22,912 nucleotides of DNA from Rozella allomycis CSF55 (lineage: Eukaryota > Rozellomycota). Location: contig KE560951.1 in the NCBI GenBank assembly GCA_000442015.1, positions 1 through 22,912 of the forward strand. The letters run 5' to 3'. Below the pieces are notes generated by a model, which saw only the letters and a list, made by a program, of their open reading frames with translations, searched no databases and had not been told where the DNA came from. Positions 8,236 through 18,412 of the stretch are shown here, piece by piece. A program made the position numbers and the translations under genes. Every line of letters starts with the position of its first letter. Position 1 is the stretch's first letter.

Positions 8236-8270
8236 GTGGCTTTTCTAATTTTTTCAATCAGAAAAGCCAC
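8236..8270. promoter_or_regulatory. perfect 11-bp hairpin directly upstream of the LRR-protein start codon
   Basis: GTGGCTTTTCT and AGAAAAGCCAC are perfect complements separated by 13 nt. They begin 3 nt before the ATG of the LRR gene (8231-8233, minus strand), so in mRNA they would form a stem in the 5' leader. A role in translation or as an operator is inference. Confidence 0.55.
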
Positions 8271-8299
8271 CGAAGGATCTGCCTTAAAGTTCAAATTTA

Positions 8300-10462
8300 T
8301 TAAACTGGAAATAATGACTGCCTGCGTTCCTTTTCATGTTTCGCTTGAACCTGTTTGAAGTACGAGATTAAATCTAGAAATTCCTTTGTGGTTTTAGTTT
8401 TCTTTTCAACTGGACTAGAGAGTGTTGGCCTGAACTTAGCGTCTTATTAGATTTTTACTTTGATAAAAGAGATACTGATTGTACACTGTTCAACCTATTT
8501 CTCAATGTCGCAAACGCGCTACTCTGCGGCAGCAACATTAAGAGACCGTAGAGGGATTTATACAAGAAAAAATACTTATCAGGCTCGAGCAATTGGAGTC
8601 TTAAAAATGAGAATATTGGAGATTCAATTAGTTGCACCAATTTGTCAACTTGCACCAAGAAATTAACTGTGATTTCATATTCGGAAAATGTCATGATCAA
8701 GTAGTAAGCATGCTCATACATTTGAGCTAAAAAGCAAAGGGCCAATGTCGAAACTGGGTTATGGACCCATGATTTATACAAAGCATGGAATAGAGAAATA
8801 TTATCCTTCAAATCCATAAATTTCAATTTCCGCCTTAAATCAACAAGTTCCGTTGCAGTCAAAAGTATTATTGTCAAATGCTGAACAATAAAACTAGCAA
8901 ATTCTAAATCCTTATCTATATTTAACGTAGATCATTACATTTTCAATTTCTAAAAATTCAGAAAACGAACAAAACACTTTTTCTGGTTGCAATGAAATGC
9001 AGAGTTGTCGAATAATTAAAGACCCCTTTGTTTCCAAAAGTTTTCTGTCGGATTTAAATAGTTCTAATAGTTGAATTATGAAATTGTTAAATGATTCCCC
9101 AGAAAACGACGATGAAATTTGTGAAAGTAGGTGAAGCGTCTTTTTAATTGCCTCCTCAGAACAGTCAGACAATGACTTTAATAGCGACATAAATAATTTA
9201 TCATCCTCACAAAATACCTTTCCAAAAACCTTAAAGAGCCTTACTTTTTGTGGACACTTCAAGTGAATCATCAAAAGCCAATCCAGAGATGCAAGTCTGG
9301 CAGATTCATTATCTTGAGTAGCAAATTGGACTAACGTTCGAGTCAAAGCGTCATATCCTATATCCTCATTCGAGCTTTGAATGATTTGAAAAAGTTTGCT
9401 GTTGAGCGAAGTCCCAATTTCTCTTATGGCAAGTGATGAACAAGACATGGAACGTACTATCGCGAATAATGCTTTGTCTGAAAGGAAAACAATCGACGTC
9501 GAATCTATTTTGATGACTGTCTCAAGCCACTGTAAAGCTATTTCCCGGGGTAGATCATCTAATTTATAGAAATGGAAAAGCAAACCTTCCATAGTGGCAA
9601 AATCCAAAAGAATTACGGAGACCCTCCGCATGTCTAAATCCGTTTTTTCTCTCATGGAAATCGCAGATAAAAATGCGTCGAGACATGACCTTGTCATGGT
9701 TCTTATATCTTGAGATTCATCAGACAGGTAGCGAAATAAACCATCAAGAAATTCTGGAAGAAATACAATGAAATTTAATTCTGGAAGAGAATGAAGAAGA
9801 CAAACCCACGAAACTAAAAATTGACGGGCATTTTTCATTTGAACAAATATCCTCTCCTTTATTAAAGGAATAAATCTTTTTCTTTAAAAAATTCATATTA
9901 CTTTTCAACATTGAATATAGGCTTTTCATTTACAATATCCCGTAACAGTCGATCCAAAAGTTCGGCCCCATTTCGAACAGATAATTCGACGTCTGTACAC
10001 AACTGTATTCAATATGAATATTATATTTACTTTACATAGGCAGTCAAAAATTTCATTGAAATAGATTAGAATGTTATGTCTCGTTGTTTTTGCAATATTA
10101 TACATCGCTTCGCACGCATAGTATCGTACTCGGCTATCTTGATCTGAAAAACAAGCTAGTATGGGTGGACATATATCTTTCAATATTTGATCCGCATCCA
10201 TTAACACGCATAATTAAGATATTACTTCTCCCATTGCAATAGCGACCGCTGCAAGACCAATTAGGCCTCCATTTCTAGAATTAGGGAAGACTGAAAATGC
10301 AAATTCTTGAGACAAGTATTCAATTGTCTGCTTAATTTTTGCAATATCCCTATTTTGCCACATATCTTTAACACTTCTCTCAACTTCAATTGCAGCAATT
10401 TTTCGTTTTTCATATAGTTTGTCACTCAAATTCTTAAATAATACTTGCTGCTCACTTGCCAT
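8300..10462 (-). CDS. VAC14: VAC14, scaffold of the PIKfyve/Fab1-Fig4 complex, six exons
   Basis: VAC14 is a HEAT-repeat scaffold on endolysosomal membranes that holds the PI3P 5-kinase and the FIG4 phosphatase. Introns lie at 10199-10225, 10003-10030, 9876-9901, 8911-8938 and 8430-8458 (26-29 nt). Spliced length is 2025 nt, 674 aa (human 782). Landmarks: SDKLYEKRKIAAIEVE near the N-terminus, NSRNGGLIGLAAVAIAMG, RVRYYACEAMYNIAK, NGAELLDRLLRDIV, ARQFLVSWVCLLHSLPELN, FLPEFLDGLFRYLSD, RKLLETKGSLIIRQLC, SWVHNPVSTLALCFLAQ, VNFLVQVDKLVQLIESP, YGLLMLLPQSSAFATLRNRL. The last exon encodes the conserved tail YFKQVQAKHEKERRQ. The acidic linker of the animal protein is missing. The first intron ends in TG. 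The stop overlaps AATAAA. A pyrimidine tract plus CAG lies 17 nt before the ATG. Confidence 0.96.
10199..10225 (-). other. 27-nt intron 1 of VAC14 with a non-canonical TG 3' end
   Basis: The 5' end is GTAATA, the 3' end GTTAATG, followed by exon GAT GCG. It is phase 0. Removing exactly these bases aligns AMGE-DADQILKDI with the family with equal length (19 residues from the G of MGE to ACF, as in human). The next AG gives the wrong frame and deletes conserved positions. Reading through meets a TAA after three codons. Confidence 0.78.
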
Positions 10463-10569
10463 TGAGTCAACAATTTAACCTGAAGGAAAAATCACAAATG
10501 TTCCAATTTTTGACTATATCATTTCTCTTAATTATAATGCCTTGAAGAGACATCTCAGAGACTCAGACA

Positions 10570-10671
10570 TGAATATTCTTAATCCCTTATTAGATAGTTG
10601 GTCATGCAATTGCAACAACTCACCAGTGAAAGATTTGAAGTCACAAGTTTCGACCAAAGCATTTGGTTAAA
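10570..10671 (+). CDS. possible 33-codon small ORF, unknown
   Basis: A plus-strand ATG opens MNILNPLLDSWSCNCNN and ends with TAA, with AATAAA about 5 nt later, the spacing seen at real genes here. The frame is open upstream to about 10480 without an ATG, so a missing 5' exon is possible, but no GTA-type donor is visible. It would converge on BAP31. Chance cannot be excluded. Confidence 0.2.
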
Positions 10672-10705
10672 TACAATAAAGGCAAATAAAAAATATATTT
10701 ATTAA

Positions 10706-11416
10706 CTATTTGCTTTTCTTTTCTTCGTATTCTCTGCGTTCATATTTCTTTTCCAAGTCATTATATTTATCAGCAAGCCTTAAATATTCCTCTTGCTGAC
10801 TTTTAGCCTGCTTTAGAACAACTTCAGCATCCTTTGACTTCTTTTGCAATTCCTCTGTCAATTTGCTTCTTTCTTCTAACTCTTTTTCGAGTTTTTCCTT
10901 TTCTTCAGTGAGTCTTTCATATTCCTTTTGTTGATTTTTAGCCTGCTTTTCAACGACTGCTATTTTTTCTTCATGTTTCATGATTTCACTCAGAATAGCT
11001 ATCAATCGGCTGCAAACAATGGCGAGGAAGAGTGTGAAGCCTGTAAGATACATGTTTCTTTGAGAATAGAACATTTTGGCGTGAATTTGAGTGTCAGTGT
11101 GTGCATCTTTCATCAAGTAATCAGATTTCTTGTGCTCGTCTCTCGTCTTACGAGATCGACTTACAGAGTCTGAAAGAAGTAAAGTTTTGATGGTTACCGA
11201 CAAAGAGAATGAACACAAAGAGAAATAATATTTTAGCTACGTATCGTATGTGAGATGCAAATGGTATTCTATCAAACGAACTGACTATTCTCTTTCTCCT
11301 AATATATCAACTTGATCATTGCCTTACCAACTCAATGGGAGTGGAGCAATTAAAATTAAAATTAGGGCTATTTCCAAAAGAAGAGTGGCCAGTGTTAATT
11401 CGTATGGAAGAGACAT
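10706..11416 (-). CDS. BCAP31: BAP31-like ER membrane protein, three exons
   Basis: BAP31/Yet proteins are ER membrane chaperones that sort membrane proteins and link the ER to mitochondria. Introns at 11299-11327 (29 nt) and 11170-11197 (28 nt) give 654 nt, 217 aa. The start MSLPYELTLATLLLEIAL matches the family start (MSLQWT...). Three membrane segments follow at about residues 7-28, 43-65 and 103-125, with the family signature FYSQRNMYLTGFTLFL before the third. The cytosolic C-terminal half is a charged coiled coil with an internal repeat (KQAKNQQKEYERL and KQAKSQQEEYLRL). It ends KKSK, fitting the KKXX ER-retrieval signal. AATAAA lies 3 nt after the TAG stop. Confidence 0.93.
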
Positions 11417-11708
11417 CGTATTTCTGTAATTTTCCAAAAACCGAGTTATCCTATTTTTTAAAACATAGAGCTCGATAAATCGAGATATTTTTTTCGTCAA
11501 AGAAGTGAAGGTATCTTGAAAATGAAATGGAAGCTAGTGAAAGTTGAAGGTTTTCCCGAAAGGAGTGTATTTTGAACAATTGGATAATGGATTTGCTCAT
11601 TTAAATTTATGGACTTATGGCTTCATAATTTAAATAGCATTTACCTTTAAAGGCTGGAAAGGATGATATCGCAATTGACTAAATTTTTGAAATTCCAATT
11701 ATCAGACA
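11417..11708. promoter_or_regulatory. divergent intergenic region between BAP31 and the AcrB-like gene
   Basis: This 292-bp AT-rich gap separates two divergently transcribed genes and must contain both promoters. I see no clear TATA box or repeated operator. No ORF here is supported. Confidence 0.4.
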
Positions 11709-13594
11709 ATGGGGGTTCTACGATCAATTCTATTCATTGCGCTTAATATGTATTTAGCCATTGTCATAACAAACTCGCTGTACCTATTTTTTGATGAATT
11801 TTGGATATTTCTTATCGTTCGACTATTCTATTTGGTTCTGATAGTGACGTCAGTGTCATATGACTCGATTAATCATGATGTATCTATATTGGTTTTGTTT
11901 TCTTTAAATTTTTTAGACTGCACCTTAAATTTATTTGGGATGACTGATTTAATATCAATGATGACAAAAGTTCTTGTTGTTTTATTGATATCATCATTTG
12001 TGTCAATTATGATTGCTGGTGGCGTTGGGTTTCAAATTATGCTTCGCCGTGTATTTGTTGAAAGAATCTGTTGGAGAAATGTTGAATCGGAGCCAATGTC
12101 TACGAAAGATGATTGGATTGTATTGATGGCAAAGTCAGTGTCATTTCCATATTCTTGGATAAAAAATTTACAAATAAAATCAAAATTTTTGAAAATGGGA
12201 ATGTGGATGGTTGAAGGATTACTATTTTCTCTAGTATTTGGCAAAGATGCTTTGGAGCCATTACTGGTAAACATGAAGATCGAGTATTTAAAATATGTTT
12301 GCAAGTTGCAAGAATGCAATGATTGGCATTCCTTACACCAAGATCATGTTGAGTTTAAGGTGCTTGCTGTATCGTCAACTAATGCGATGATTGAATATGA
12401 TGAATACAGTGAAGATTGGCTATTTACAATTAACGGAGAGTTTTATGGTGATTACATTGTTAATAAAAGATTAAAACTTTTACTGTTTAAATCGCTACAT
12501 CCAAACACCGACTATCGGGTGACAATATTCAAAGAAGGATCCAACGTTAATAAAATAGATTTTATTACTCTGCCAAGTGGTAATAGCTTTAATTAAGCCT
12601 TTGTAGGTGCTGTTAGTGTTTTGAGTTGCATCAATGAGAATGAATTTGAAAATCTGGAAGGAACGATTTTTGATCAAAACTCATTGAATGATCGATTAGT
12701 AGAATTCTCTACGCAATATTTTAATTTAACAAATAAATTAAAACGATTGAGAAAAAGAAAAGAAGATTTAATAAATTCACATAAAAAGAAAATGAATTTT
12801 CTTAAACTTAATAATTTGCTTTATTCAGATGAACGAATTGACTACCTTAAAACAATACATCCAACAAATAAATTCATTGATAATATTAATAAACGTATCA
12901 ATAAAGTTTCTAAAGAGTATCAAGCTGTATTAAATGAACGAAAGCGGGATCATGAATTGAACAGCGCTTTAAAGGAAGAGGTTGAAAATCTAGAAAATGA
13001 ACTTCAAAAATTGAAAGATAAATATAAGAATATGTTGGAACACAAAAATGATCAAAATGTTTTATTTGAGGGTGAAGACAAGTCCAAGTTTAGGGTGTCA
13101 ATTGATTTGNAGACAAGTCCAAGTTTAGGGAGTCAATTGATTTGAATTTGTCAAACAGGGAAAATAATATTCTACAAATGTTTTACCAACGCCATCCATA
13201 CCTCAAAAACGCTTCAATCGCCACGATTAAACAGATTAACGTGGCGACGAGAAAATGTTTTGATTGTGACACAGATTCCATTGAAATATCTGAATCACTT
13301 ATTTCCCAATACTCAGAGGCTATGAAAACTCTAAAAACTGTAACAGAAAAGGAATCGGCTGAAAGGGAATTACAAATGAAGAAATCTGAATCTCAACTAC
13401 TTGAATTAACACAAGAATTAGAAAGATTAGTCCAAGAAGAAGAAATATTAAAAGCATCGCTAGTTAATAGACAAAGTCTCAGAAAGGAATGTAGATCTTT
13501 ATGGCAAAGGAGGGAAGAATTGAAATCAATGCGCAAGGAAACTCTTGAATTATTCCTAAAAACTAAACAATCCATCGATTGTACAACTACTTGA
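11709..13594 (+). CDS. AcrB-like membrane protein with FN3-like domain and coiled coil, two exons
   Basis: Exon 1 (11709-12579) and exon 2 (from 12607) are joined across a 27-nt intron at 12580-12606. Unspliced, exon 1 would stop at 12594-12596 and exon 2 would have no ATG. The product has four or so N-terminal membrane segments (residues 1-115), a beta-rich FN3-like domain (about 215-290, WLFTINGEFYG, LHPNTDYRVTIF, DFITLPSG), then a long coiled coil. This order matches fungal AcrB ('ubiquitination network signalling', implicated in carbon-source signalling); the match is by architecture and short motifs. An N at 13110 lies between two copies of a 34-nt segment (13076-13109 and 13111-13144, one mismatch). 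Counting it once gives 607 aa in a single frame, so the break is an artefact. AATAAA is at 13626-13631. Confidence 0.72.
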
Positions 13595-13734
13595 AATCTT
13601 CATCGATTGTACTCTTCTTACTTGAAATAAATTCCATGGTTATAAATATATATTTTTAAACAACTTTTTCTATTTCCGTCATTCGATTTGAAACAGGAGC
13701 ACACCCCACTGTTACAGACCCAAAATCATCAAAA

Positions 13735-14871
13735 ATGCGACATATATTTTTTCTAGTTATACAAACGTTTCTAATATTTTCCATAGCTCAACCTATCTTA
13801 GCCAATGGGCAAGGCGTTGTCCAGTCCACATTTCCTGGTCACAATATTCCAACCGGTCAGCAAAGGGCAAATCACCCTCTAGGAACCCAACAACCAAAAT
13901 TAAATCCTTCCGACCAAAAGCAAACTAATTGTATAACTCTTGTTGATCAAGCATCAATCATATCGTTATCCGACACTGGCCCAACATTCACAAAATCATG
14001 TGATCCTTCTTTGGTATCTCGCCAGTTAGATGGATGCAATATTCACCAATTACTTGACAATGGAATGTTAGGCTGCTATCAATGCGCACCTCAATTGATC
14101 CCCGCTATCGTCAATAGAATTTTTGGTCTTTCACAAGTTCTTCAAACACCCTCATGTATTGACCAGTTTGCAGCCGTACCTGGGTGTGTGGTATACAACG
14201 AGGTTAGAACACTTTACCGATATCAGTGTGCACAATGCCAAACATCGTCAATGCGAATAGTAGAGCTTGTGAATGGAGCTCTTAGTCAGACAATATGCGC
14301 AGAAACGTTAGATATTTCTGGAGGACAGTGGTCAAGCTGCACCAAAGTGCGACCGGCCATGTGGGGAGAGAGCAACTTCAAGTTCATTTGCGTAGACGAC
14401 AAGGCGGCTACCAGTGTACGATTACTAGTGAACACTCCAAAGAATGATAATGATTCTAAAAGTCCTGATAACAACCAAGCTGCATCTCAATCCTCGCCAG
14501 ATGATATCTCATGCTTGTTTGGATCTTCAAAAGGAATTCTACAATTCGATGGTAACTGTAACGCCCCAACTACAGGAAACAGTTGGATAAAAAATGAATC
14601 CAACAACTTTTGTCTTGCTTCATCCTTGAATTTCTGCTTATCAATTTCAAATATCAATGCAAATGATAAACAAGCAGATATTGTACTAGGACCACCAAGC
14701 ACTGATAACACATTCCGCTTTGGTGCATCTGGAAAACTATTTTGCTATGACAGAGAAAATCAAATTGTAGGGTGCTTTGGGATAAAGAAAAATGCCCCGA
14801 TTCTCCTGTTGGGAGATGATTTAGATACAATTGACAAATGTACCAGCCTTACAACAGCGCAAAATCAATAA
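13735..14871 (+). CDS. secreted Cys-rich protein, unknown
   Basis: A single-exon 378-aa protein. Residues 1-24 (MRHIFFLVIQTFLIFSIAQP then ILANG) form a signal peptide. A Gly/Gln/Pro-rich stretch follows (residues 25-62), then 19 cysteines, including GCYQCAPQ and YQCAQCQ, suggesting a disulfide-rich extracellular fold in two halves separated by an Asn/Ser/Asp linker (about residues 232-258). There is no membrane segment at the C-terminus and no GPI-like tail, so it is probably soluble and secreted. I recognise no family. The stop codon lies within AATAAA (14867-14872), and the FITM2 stop on the other strand is 10 nt away. Confidence 0.82.
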   Translation: MRHIFFLVIQTFLIFSIAQPILANGQGVVQSTFPGHNIPTGQQRANHPLGTQQPKLNPSDQKQTNCITLVDQASIISLSDTGPTFTKSCDPSLVSRQLDGCNIHQLLDNGMLGCYQCAPQLIPAIVNRIFGLSQVLQTPSCIDQFAAVPGCVVYNEVRTLYRYQCAQCQTSSMRIVELVNGALSQTICAETLDISGGQWSSCTKVRPAMWGESNFKFICVDDKAATSVRLLVNTPKNDNDSKSPDNNQAASQSSPDDISCLFGSSKGILQFDGNCNAPTTGNSWIKNESNNFCLASSLNFCLSISNINANDKQADIVLGPPSTDNTFRFGASGKLFCYDRENQIVGCFGIKKNAPILLLGDDLDTIDKCTSLTTAQNQ

Positions 14872-14883
14872 AGTATATTTATT
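14867..14883. terminator. back-to-back poly(A) signals of two convergent genes
   Basis: AATAAA at 14867-14872 (plus) and at 14878-14883 (minus) each overlap the stop codon of their own gene. The two coding regions end 10 nt apart, so any cleaved mRNA of either gene must extend into the antisense of the other. Confidence 0.7.
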
Positions 14884-15572
14884 ACTCGAAAATGTCTTGA
14901 ACAAAGTTTATAAATTGATGAATTAGAATTGAGCAAGTGAAAGCAACCACAGCAGATATACACTTCTCTGTGAATGAATGATAATGAAGTAAAGTAATAA
15001 CAATTGAAATTCCATTCAATCCAAGGATTGAATATCCTAATATGTTTAATGAACCATTGTTTAATTCAGACAGTACATAAAGTGAAGAATGAACAAGAAT
15101 AAAGATATGTCCTGAAACATCAGTTCCAAACCACTGTCCGTCTACTTTCAGGCAGCTTGACTTGTTGTGTACAAACAAGGATTCAGAGATATTTGGTCCA
15201 CAAATACCCACATAATGATAGAAAGCTGGAAATGCATAGTTTATAGTAACAAACCAGAGAAATGTATANGTTTATAGTAACAAACCAGATAAATGTATAT
15301 AAGCAATAATTCAAAATCATCCATAGTATTCTCCTTGAATTCTTTCTACTTATAATCATATTTGTGATTGCAAATGCCGAAATATAAGCCCATAGACTCT
15401 TTATAAAATACATATTCAAAACACTCCTCTTTTTGGTAATGATAGAATCACTTTTAGACAGCAACTGAATGAAAGATAACTGATTTATAAAAGGTATATT
15501 TATCGAAATCAACAAAGATACGAATATGATACTAGAGAAAAAGAGGAATGTTTGTCGAAAGTTACGCTTCAT
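14882..15572 (-). CDS. FITM2: FIT-family ER lipid diphosphatase (FITM2-like)
   Basis: FIT2 proteins are ER membrane acyl-CoA diphosphatases needed for lipid droplet budding and ER homeostasis. Family motifs: KKRSVLNMYFIKSLWAY (human KRNVLNVYFVK), QWFGTDVSGHIFIL (FDISGH with the first catalytic His) and LHYHSFTEKCISA (second catalytic His region). Multiple membrane segments are spread over the chain. An N at 15269 separates two copies of a 30-nt segment (15239-15268 and 15270-15299, one mismatch). Counting it once restores one frame of 219 aa with no intron (human 262). The ATG (15570-15572) lies inside the last codons of PPCDC, giving an 11-nt overlap in a different frame. The stop overlaps AATAAA. 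Confidence 0.9.
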
Positions 15573-16238
15573 AAATTTCCGAAATAACTTGTGCTAGCTT
15601 AGTCGCAATGCATTCTGGTTCTTCCATAGCACCGATCCCTAAATTCAAATAATAATGTATCATTCACCTATATCTCCGCAAGCTAATTTCTTTGATATGG
15701 GAGGTATTATTTGTATTCCCCATGACTCCAAATTTCTCAATTGCACACTGGTTAATGGATGATTCCACATATGGACATTCATTGCTGGAGCAACTAAGAA
15801 GGGCTTTCGAAAATCCCACGCTCTCGCAATACACGTCTATTAAACACAATAAAATAGCTTACTAGAAGATTGTCACAAATACCATGAGATATTTTTGCCA
15901 AACTATTTGCAGACAGAGGGGCAATAAGAAAAACGTCTGCCCATTCACGAAGCTAAAATTTGGGGCTATATGTTAAGCATACTTGAATGTGCAAAACTGG
16001 GTCTCCTAGTTCTTCCCATAGCCTAATAAGTCATGTTTAAGATATTTTACCATTCAGAGTCATCATCGAGAATAGTTTCAGAGCCCAAATTGCTGTTGAC
16101 GAGAAAATGTTTCGCACGGGCAGTCGTAACGATTTTAATTTGAATGTTCCGGTCTTTAATATTTTCTTTAATACAGTGTAATAATTTTTCCAGTTTAACA
16201 GTAGCAACTGATCCAGTAACTCCAACCAAAATATTCAT
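15562..16238 (-). CDS. PPCDC: phosphopantothenoylcysteine decarboxylase, five exons
   Basis: PPCDC is the FMN-dependent enzyme that decarboxylates 4'-phosphopantothenoylcysteine in CoA synthesis. Introns at 16023-16050, 15953-15982, 15837-15862 and 15639-15667 (26-30 nt) give 564 nt, 187 aa (human 204). Landmarks: [12 protein letters not shown] (FMN-binding loop), [23 protein letters not shown] with the catalytic His of LHI and the ASANS-type FMN motif, [17 protein letters not shown] (PAMN motif) and LACGDIG with the substrate-loop Cys. The start is the first ATG; a TTG upstream is not needed. No AATAAA is seen at or after its stop before the FITM2 frame, unlike the other genes here, which suggests co-transcription with FITM2. 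Confidence 0.95.
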
Positions 16239-16312
16239 GATTTTTACCAAAACGAATTAGAAGAGAAAAATATACAAAAATGGGAATGAATAATTCGAAA
16301 ATGAATTTTTTA

Positions 16313-18412
16313 TTATGAGCCAAATGATGGTTCATGAAATGCATCTGGAAAGTTTTCCATGACAGCTAACCAAGGTCTTTCTACTACAACCATATCGTTA
16401 TCCATAAAATCAACAAACATTAAAGGCTTATAATAATTGTAAATCTTGTACGCGCACTCTTTTTGATTCTTAAACTTCTTTTTATGGTCTGCTTTTCTTT
16501 TCCCCGTAATCATTGCAGGGTTCTTTTGCCCTTTGCAAATCTAAATATCATAGTTATTCAATACGTACTCTGTTCATATCTATCAAACCAAAAAAGGAAG
16601 TTGTGTAGAAAAAGAAAGATTCTGAGCGGTCAGAGTGGAATGCAAACCCTTGGATAAAATCTCTTTCTTTAGTATTTTTGAGAGGATCGCTAATTGATCT
16701 GAAACTAAAGTGTTTCAAATCTAGATCATAAATTTGAATGCATCTATCGAAAGTAGCTAACAACAAAAGTGGGTGATTGTGGTGGAAAGCCATAGCAGTA
16801 ACATCTTTCTCCATTGGAAACGAATCGGTTATAGCAAAGTCGATAATGTCCACAATTGTTATTTTGTTATCTGCGGAGCATAAAGCTATATTTTTTGATT
16901 TTGAATCGACGACAGACTTTATAATCAACCCTGGTAAAGTAAGATTTAAGCAATTACCATCATCCACGAGAAGAACTTTTTCTTCCAAAGAATCATTATC
17001 AAATGCAATCAAAGAATTATGGTCTGTGAATACCAAGATGTTATCAATAAATGCAATGGTTCTAGCGCTTCGAGGAAAAGTCTTTATCTTGACGACTTGT
17101 TTCTCATCAGAGTTGAATTTGAACAATTTTGTTTCGAAAGGATCAGAGACTGCGATTAAAGAGCCGGTATTATTGATAGCCGCCTTAATGATTGGAAGTT
17201 TAAAGTTTAATTGTAAGAGACAAACGGAATTCTTTTCTGCTGTAATATCATCTTTGGAGGAATTTTCCATAATCATATTTTCAAATAGGTTGACTTCCAA
17301 TCCAAACACCTTTACGCTATTTTGTTTTTGGACAAGCATCATGTGACTCTCTTTGGCCAGTGAGATTATTGGATCAAGAGGATAAGGAAGAATGTAACTG
17401 GTTGGACCTTTAGGGAACGACAGGGGCTCATGGTGAAGTCTCAATTGGCAATCTATTCCTCCAGAAACAACTAATCCAAGGTCTTCATTACAAGCAATCG
17501 CACGCACATCATGTGAATGGAGCTTACCGCGGCCAGAAACATGCCATTTTTGCAACGATAATGGAATGTTCTCAGACGTTGTACGTACACGTTGAAACAT
17601 AACAGTCTTTGTGTCAATCCCAGCTGAAAATACATGAAAGTCATCATAAGCAGCAACCGCAAGAACATCCGCCGCGTGTGAAGTAAACGCTTGTAATAAA
17701 ACACCGGTTTCCATGTCCCAAAACGACGTTCTTCCTGTAGAATCTCCACTAACAAGAACACCGTCATTCAAACTGGTAACGCTCCATATAAAGGTGTCGT
17801 CTTTCTTGGTTTGTTCAACAGTCATCTGTTTAACACATTGAAGAGTAACTGGATTCCACAATAAGATGAAACTATTTGCAGTTCCACACGCAATTAAATT
17901 GCTTTTCTTATCCCAACAAATAGATAATATTCTTGTTTGGTCCCTTTTTAACGCTTTTGAATAAATTAATTGCCCATCTGAGATATCAAATAACCTTACA
18001 GATCCATCTTCACATCCAACTGCAAGAATATTTTCTTCTGATGACGCACATATGCACCATGCAGCCCCACCATAAGAATCAATTTGTTGCTTCTGTTTTC
18101 CAGTTTGTAGATCCCATTCTATAACTCGCCCATTCAAGGAACATGAAAAAAGTCTATCGCCAACCCACGTTATTCCTTCCGCAGTTTCATAAGTATCTTT
18201 TTTATAGAATTTCTATAATGTTCAAAATATCATATTACCATTATAGGCAGCCAATGTTCTGTGACATTAAATATCTCTATTTCTCCGTCAGCTCGAGCAA
18301 CTGCTGCAAAGGTTGAATCTCCCGGTTGAATAGAAGGTTTGAAAGATATCGCTTGTATAGCACTCGGTACATAATCTACAAATCTACAGCGGTGCACTTT
18401 AGTTTTTTGCAT
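16313..18412 (-). CDS. UTP4: UTP4/cirhin, SSU processome WD40 protein, three exons
   Basis: UTP4 is part of the t-UTP/UtpA complex that binds nascent pre-rRNA in the nucleolus. Introns at 18213-18238 (26 nt) and 16541-16568 (28 nt) give 2046 nt, 681 aa (human 686). The N-terminus KVHRCRFVDYVPSAIQAI matches the family start (VHRVRFFNYVPS). WD-type repeats follow (VGCEDGSVRLFDI, VSGDSTGRTSFWDMETG, VVSGGIDCQLRLH, ALCSADNKITIVDI, LLATFDRCIQIYDL). The third exon encodes the conserved basic segment and tail MVVVERPWLAVMENFPDAF. The chosen ATG (18410-18412) lies 85 nt downstream of the TMLH stop. The frame is open further upstream into TMLH, but that part is not conserved. The stop lies in AATAAA. 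Confidence 0.96.

Noticed and set aside
8234-8257. Longer N-terminus for the LRR protein starting with TTG.
   Set aside because: The ATG at 8231-8233 begins exactly at a typical signal peptide; a TTG start would bury it.
10463-10705. Minus-strand mini-gene with a 37-nt intron between BAP31 and VAC14.
   Set aside because: The intron would be longer than all others here, and its product has no recognisable feature; the plus-strand reading is only slightly better.
12580-12677. Separate coiled-coil gene starting with a non-ATG codon at 12621.
   Set aside because: A 27-nt GT..AG intron joins it in frame to the preceding gene, and no ATG is available for a separate start.
16777-17346. A 189-codon plus-strand frame opposite UTP4.
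   Set aside because: It is antisense to well-conserved WD40 coding sequence and shows no domain of its own.
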